Assembly (NCBI GenBank): GCA_018881555.1
Contig: JACAXG010000123.1
Coordinates: 2,460,460-2,524,459 of the forward strand
Source: Amblyornis subalaris
Taxonomy: Eukaryota > Chordata > Aves > Passeriformes > Ptilonorhynchidae
Direction of reading: 5' to 3'
DNA: 64,000 bases
The notes beneath the pieces are model-generated. The model saw only the letters and a program-made list of their open reading frames with translations, had not been told where the DNA came from and searched no databases. The position numbers and the translations under genes were made by a program. Shown one piece after another: positions 61,489 through 64,000 of the stretch (position 1 is its first letter; every line of letters begins with the position of its first letter).

Positions 61489-64000
61489 AAGCAACAACTG
61501 GTATTGAAAAAAACCCCAACAACTTGGCCTTAAATTCCTCCTTTTTGCCTATTAATTGCATTCTATTTGTTTATATATTTTTGCTGGTTTGGTACGGATA
61601 ACTGCATACATTCAAAATCAGAAAAATATAATTTATGCCAAAGAGTTAAGGAATTACTTAACAGCAAATCTATTGCCAGTGTAACTTGATAATATACATG
61701 TAAAGTTTCTTTAACTAAGTCTTACATATTCAAGGGTCCAGAATGCCTTTTAATCATACTTTTGCAAAGCAAACAGAAAAGCAAGCACAGAAAAGCTGTA
61801 TACCTGAGAGAAAGAGATGAAGTACTAAAGAAAAAATGGCCTAATTGAATGATTCATGCCCCTGACATGAATCCCTGGATTCATGTGAAGCAAAGTATAC
61901 TGTAGGATATAGAAGATATCTTTTTTCCTTAGCAGGGAAGTTAAAAAAATATAAAAAAATAAAAAAAAAAAAAACCTTTGAGAAAATGTATTTGCTTCCA
62001 AAAACATTTCTATAACTTATAAAACCAAATAAAATCGGAATTCTATTTTATGTGAGTTCTAGGTAACCTTTGTTAAGTCAATGTTTTCTTTGTTACAAAA
62101 AATCAATCTCTTAAGTTGAAAGGCATTTTTGCAATGACTATTCAGTAAAAAATGCATGAGCAGTCCTTAAAACGGAGACTGAGACCTCTCCTTTCTTCTC
62201 TGTGGAGACTATACTAACCACAAGGAACACAGTTGTGTTCCTTCTGATCCTTCCATTCCCTTTCATTTTCTAAAGTTTCTCAGCATAAGTGATGAACACA
62301 GGAGACTTCTTTAAGAATGGTGTCTAGACTGTGTGTCTAGATGGAACTTGTTCAGAAGCTTCATTCCCTTACAATCCTCTTGGTGGGACGGCCAATGTTT
62401 GCTGCTAGTAACACACAGACTGACATAGCAAGGATGGAATTCTAAGGCTACAAATGGCAACTGAGCTAAAGCTTAAGTTCAGTGATGAATATGGGCACCC
62501 TTCATCTTGTGAATGTTCTCACATTTACTCTGCTTCTAGTCAGCTGCAATTCCTGCTCTGACAAAGATGCCTTTGTAGCCCAAACCCATGAGATTTGTGG
62601 CACATCTCTTATCCCCACACTTANGGCATGACTCCTTTTAGCATCTTATGCTGAAACTTGTCATTTAGTTCACATAATACGGAGTTGGGTGCCAGTCCAA
62701 NTGCCAGATGCTTGAAACCTAAGTAATGACATCATTCTCTGTGGTACTCATACACAAGTTCCTTATTACGGTTACCATAAAATTCACAGTTTCATGAGTA
62801 CAAATTGTTAGTTAAAAATGCATCTAATCTGAATCAAAATTAAAATAAGACTCAAATTTGTTACAGACATAAAATAGAAAGCAAAGAGAGAAACAAACAA
62901 CAGAAACAAAACAAATTTATGAAATATCTTTTCTTCCCTCCTCTTGCAATAAGATATCTGAATAATAACACTTTATTTCAATTTTTCTGTGTAATTGTAA
63001 CCAAGTAACAAGAAGATACGCATAATAACTTTGACCTGGATGTTTGAATAGCAGATCAGACAGCTACTGAATTACCTGAAAGTATTACCACATGAGTAGC
63101 TTGTGCTTCTTAAATGCTGTCACTCAAAAGGCTTTTGGCATCTCTTCAGAGCCCCCTCATTTACTTCCTTTACACAGTAGTAAACTTAGATTGCCTCATA
63201 CGTTCATAGATAAAATAGCTACATCATTCATATTTTAAAGTTTTTCTTGTACTCAAACAAATCATATAATCAAAATTATATTTACCTTAGAAAAGGAATA
63301 ACTTATCTCCATGATTTTCATATGTGCATAAAATTATTTCTATTTTTTTTTCAATCTGCTAAACTTAATTTTTATGGCACGTCTGATGAACTGCAGATGT
63401 GTTACTCTAGAATTTACCAGCATCTTTGTGATTTTATATTAATATTTTGATGACTCTGAATTATTTATTAATTTCTTTCATCTCCGAACATTTCATGTAA
63501 ACAATCACTGACTAGCCTTCTCCAATCTTATTGGTGAATCAGATTTACACACCAGCATTTGGGATGATCTAGCTAAATAATCACTGCAAAATCTCAAGTT
63601 AACATCAGCAATTCACTTTAATATACTTTTTAAGTTAAAAACCTTGGGCAGGGAGAATTGTTTTGTTTTATCTGTTATTTGAACAAAGAAAAGATGCAAA
63701 AAGGAATTAAGAATCATAGTATTGTTTACAAAAATTTGCCATTTAATTTAAAAAAACCCAAACATTTGTTGAAAGTTTTTTTTTTTAATTGAGCTGTCTC
63801 TTAATCCCAATGGTAGCATGGGGATCCCAGCTACTTTTGTATCCTTTTTAATGCCTGCATATTTTAGCCTTACCTAAGGCTAAAATTGCAGTCTGTATGT
63901 ATGCCCTATCTCACTCCACTTAGCAATTTTTTAGCTGGCTGATTGTCAAGCGTTAAGCAAACAGGAGAAACAAAGCAAGTCTTAAAGATAATTAAGACCC
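61489..64000. other. AT-rich non-coding DNA to window end
   Basis: No gene or transposable element was recognised. An A-rich run lies at 61943-61974. A poly(T) run near 63778-63786 follows A-rich sequence. Confidence 0.5.
61943..61974. repeat. Poly(A)-type run
   Basis: A runs broken by single T bases, ending in 14 uninterrupted A. It could be a retroposon tail, but no body was recognised to its left. Confidence 0.8.

Noticed and set aside
1..64000. Bacterial-style systems (operons, CRISPR arrays, phage) or a novel multi-gene system
   Set aside because: Bird-type retroelements, AT-rich unique DNA and absence of long coding frames show a vertebrate non-coding region. No repeat-spacer pattern or gene cluster is present.

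Overview
The window looks like intergenic or intronic DNA from a bird, most likely a songbird (passerine). The evidence is the repeats. There are CR1 LINE fragments, several LTRs of the avian ERVL type, and one short composite element that joins a tRNA-Ile-derived head to a CR1-type tail, the arrangement known as TguSINE1 in zebra finch. The DNA is AT-rich throughout apart from a GC-rich LTR fragment near 61.0-61.5 kb. I found no complete protein-coding gene, no rRNA or tRNA gene, no CRISPR array and no bacterial or viral operon. Almost all long reading frames are chance frames in AT-rich non-coding DNA or lie inside repeats.

Layout. 1-1590 is unremarkable. 1596-3619 is an LTR cluster: an intact-looking solo LTR with a 5-bp target duplication (1596-2319), then two truncated 3' ends of a second LTR family (2741-2842 and 3446-3619). 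A second intact-looking solo LTR, also with a 5-bp duplication, is at 9201-9984. A decayed CR1 reverse-transcriptase fragment lies on the minus strand at 11041-11720, and an old CR1 3' end on the plus strand at 15961-16098. From 16.1 to 57.3 kb there is almost only unique-looking AT-rich DNA with microsatellites, one small CR1 tail (28162-28240), and one weak candidate for a terminal coding exon on the minus strand (17657-17748). The tRNA/CR1 SINE is at 57297-57437, a CR1 C-terminus/3' end at 60062-60350, and a GC-rich ERV LTR fragment with CCAAT and TATA-like boxes on the minus strand at about 60985-61488. The rest to 64000 is unremarkable.

No genes are seen working together here. The functional logic that can be read is that of retrotransposons: CR1 supplies the 3'-end recognition that the SINE borrows, and the ERV LTRs are left over after recombination between paired LTRs. 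Family names of repeats come from remembered consensus sequences and were not checked against a database. No new biological system is evident. The items most worth testing are the candidate exon at 17.7 kb, the tandem LTR remnants near 3 kb, and the promoter-bearing LTR at 61 kb.
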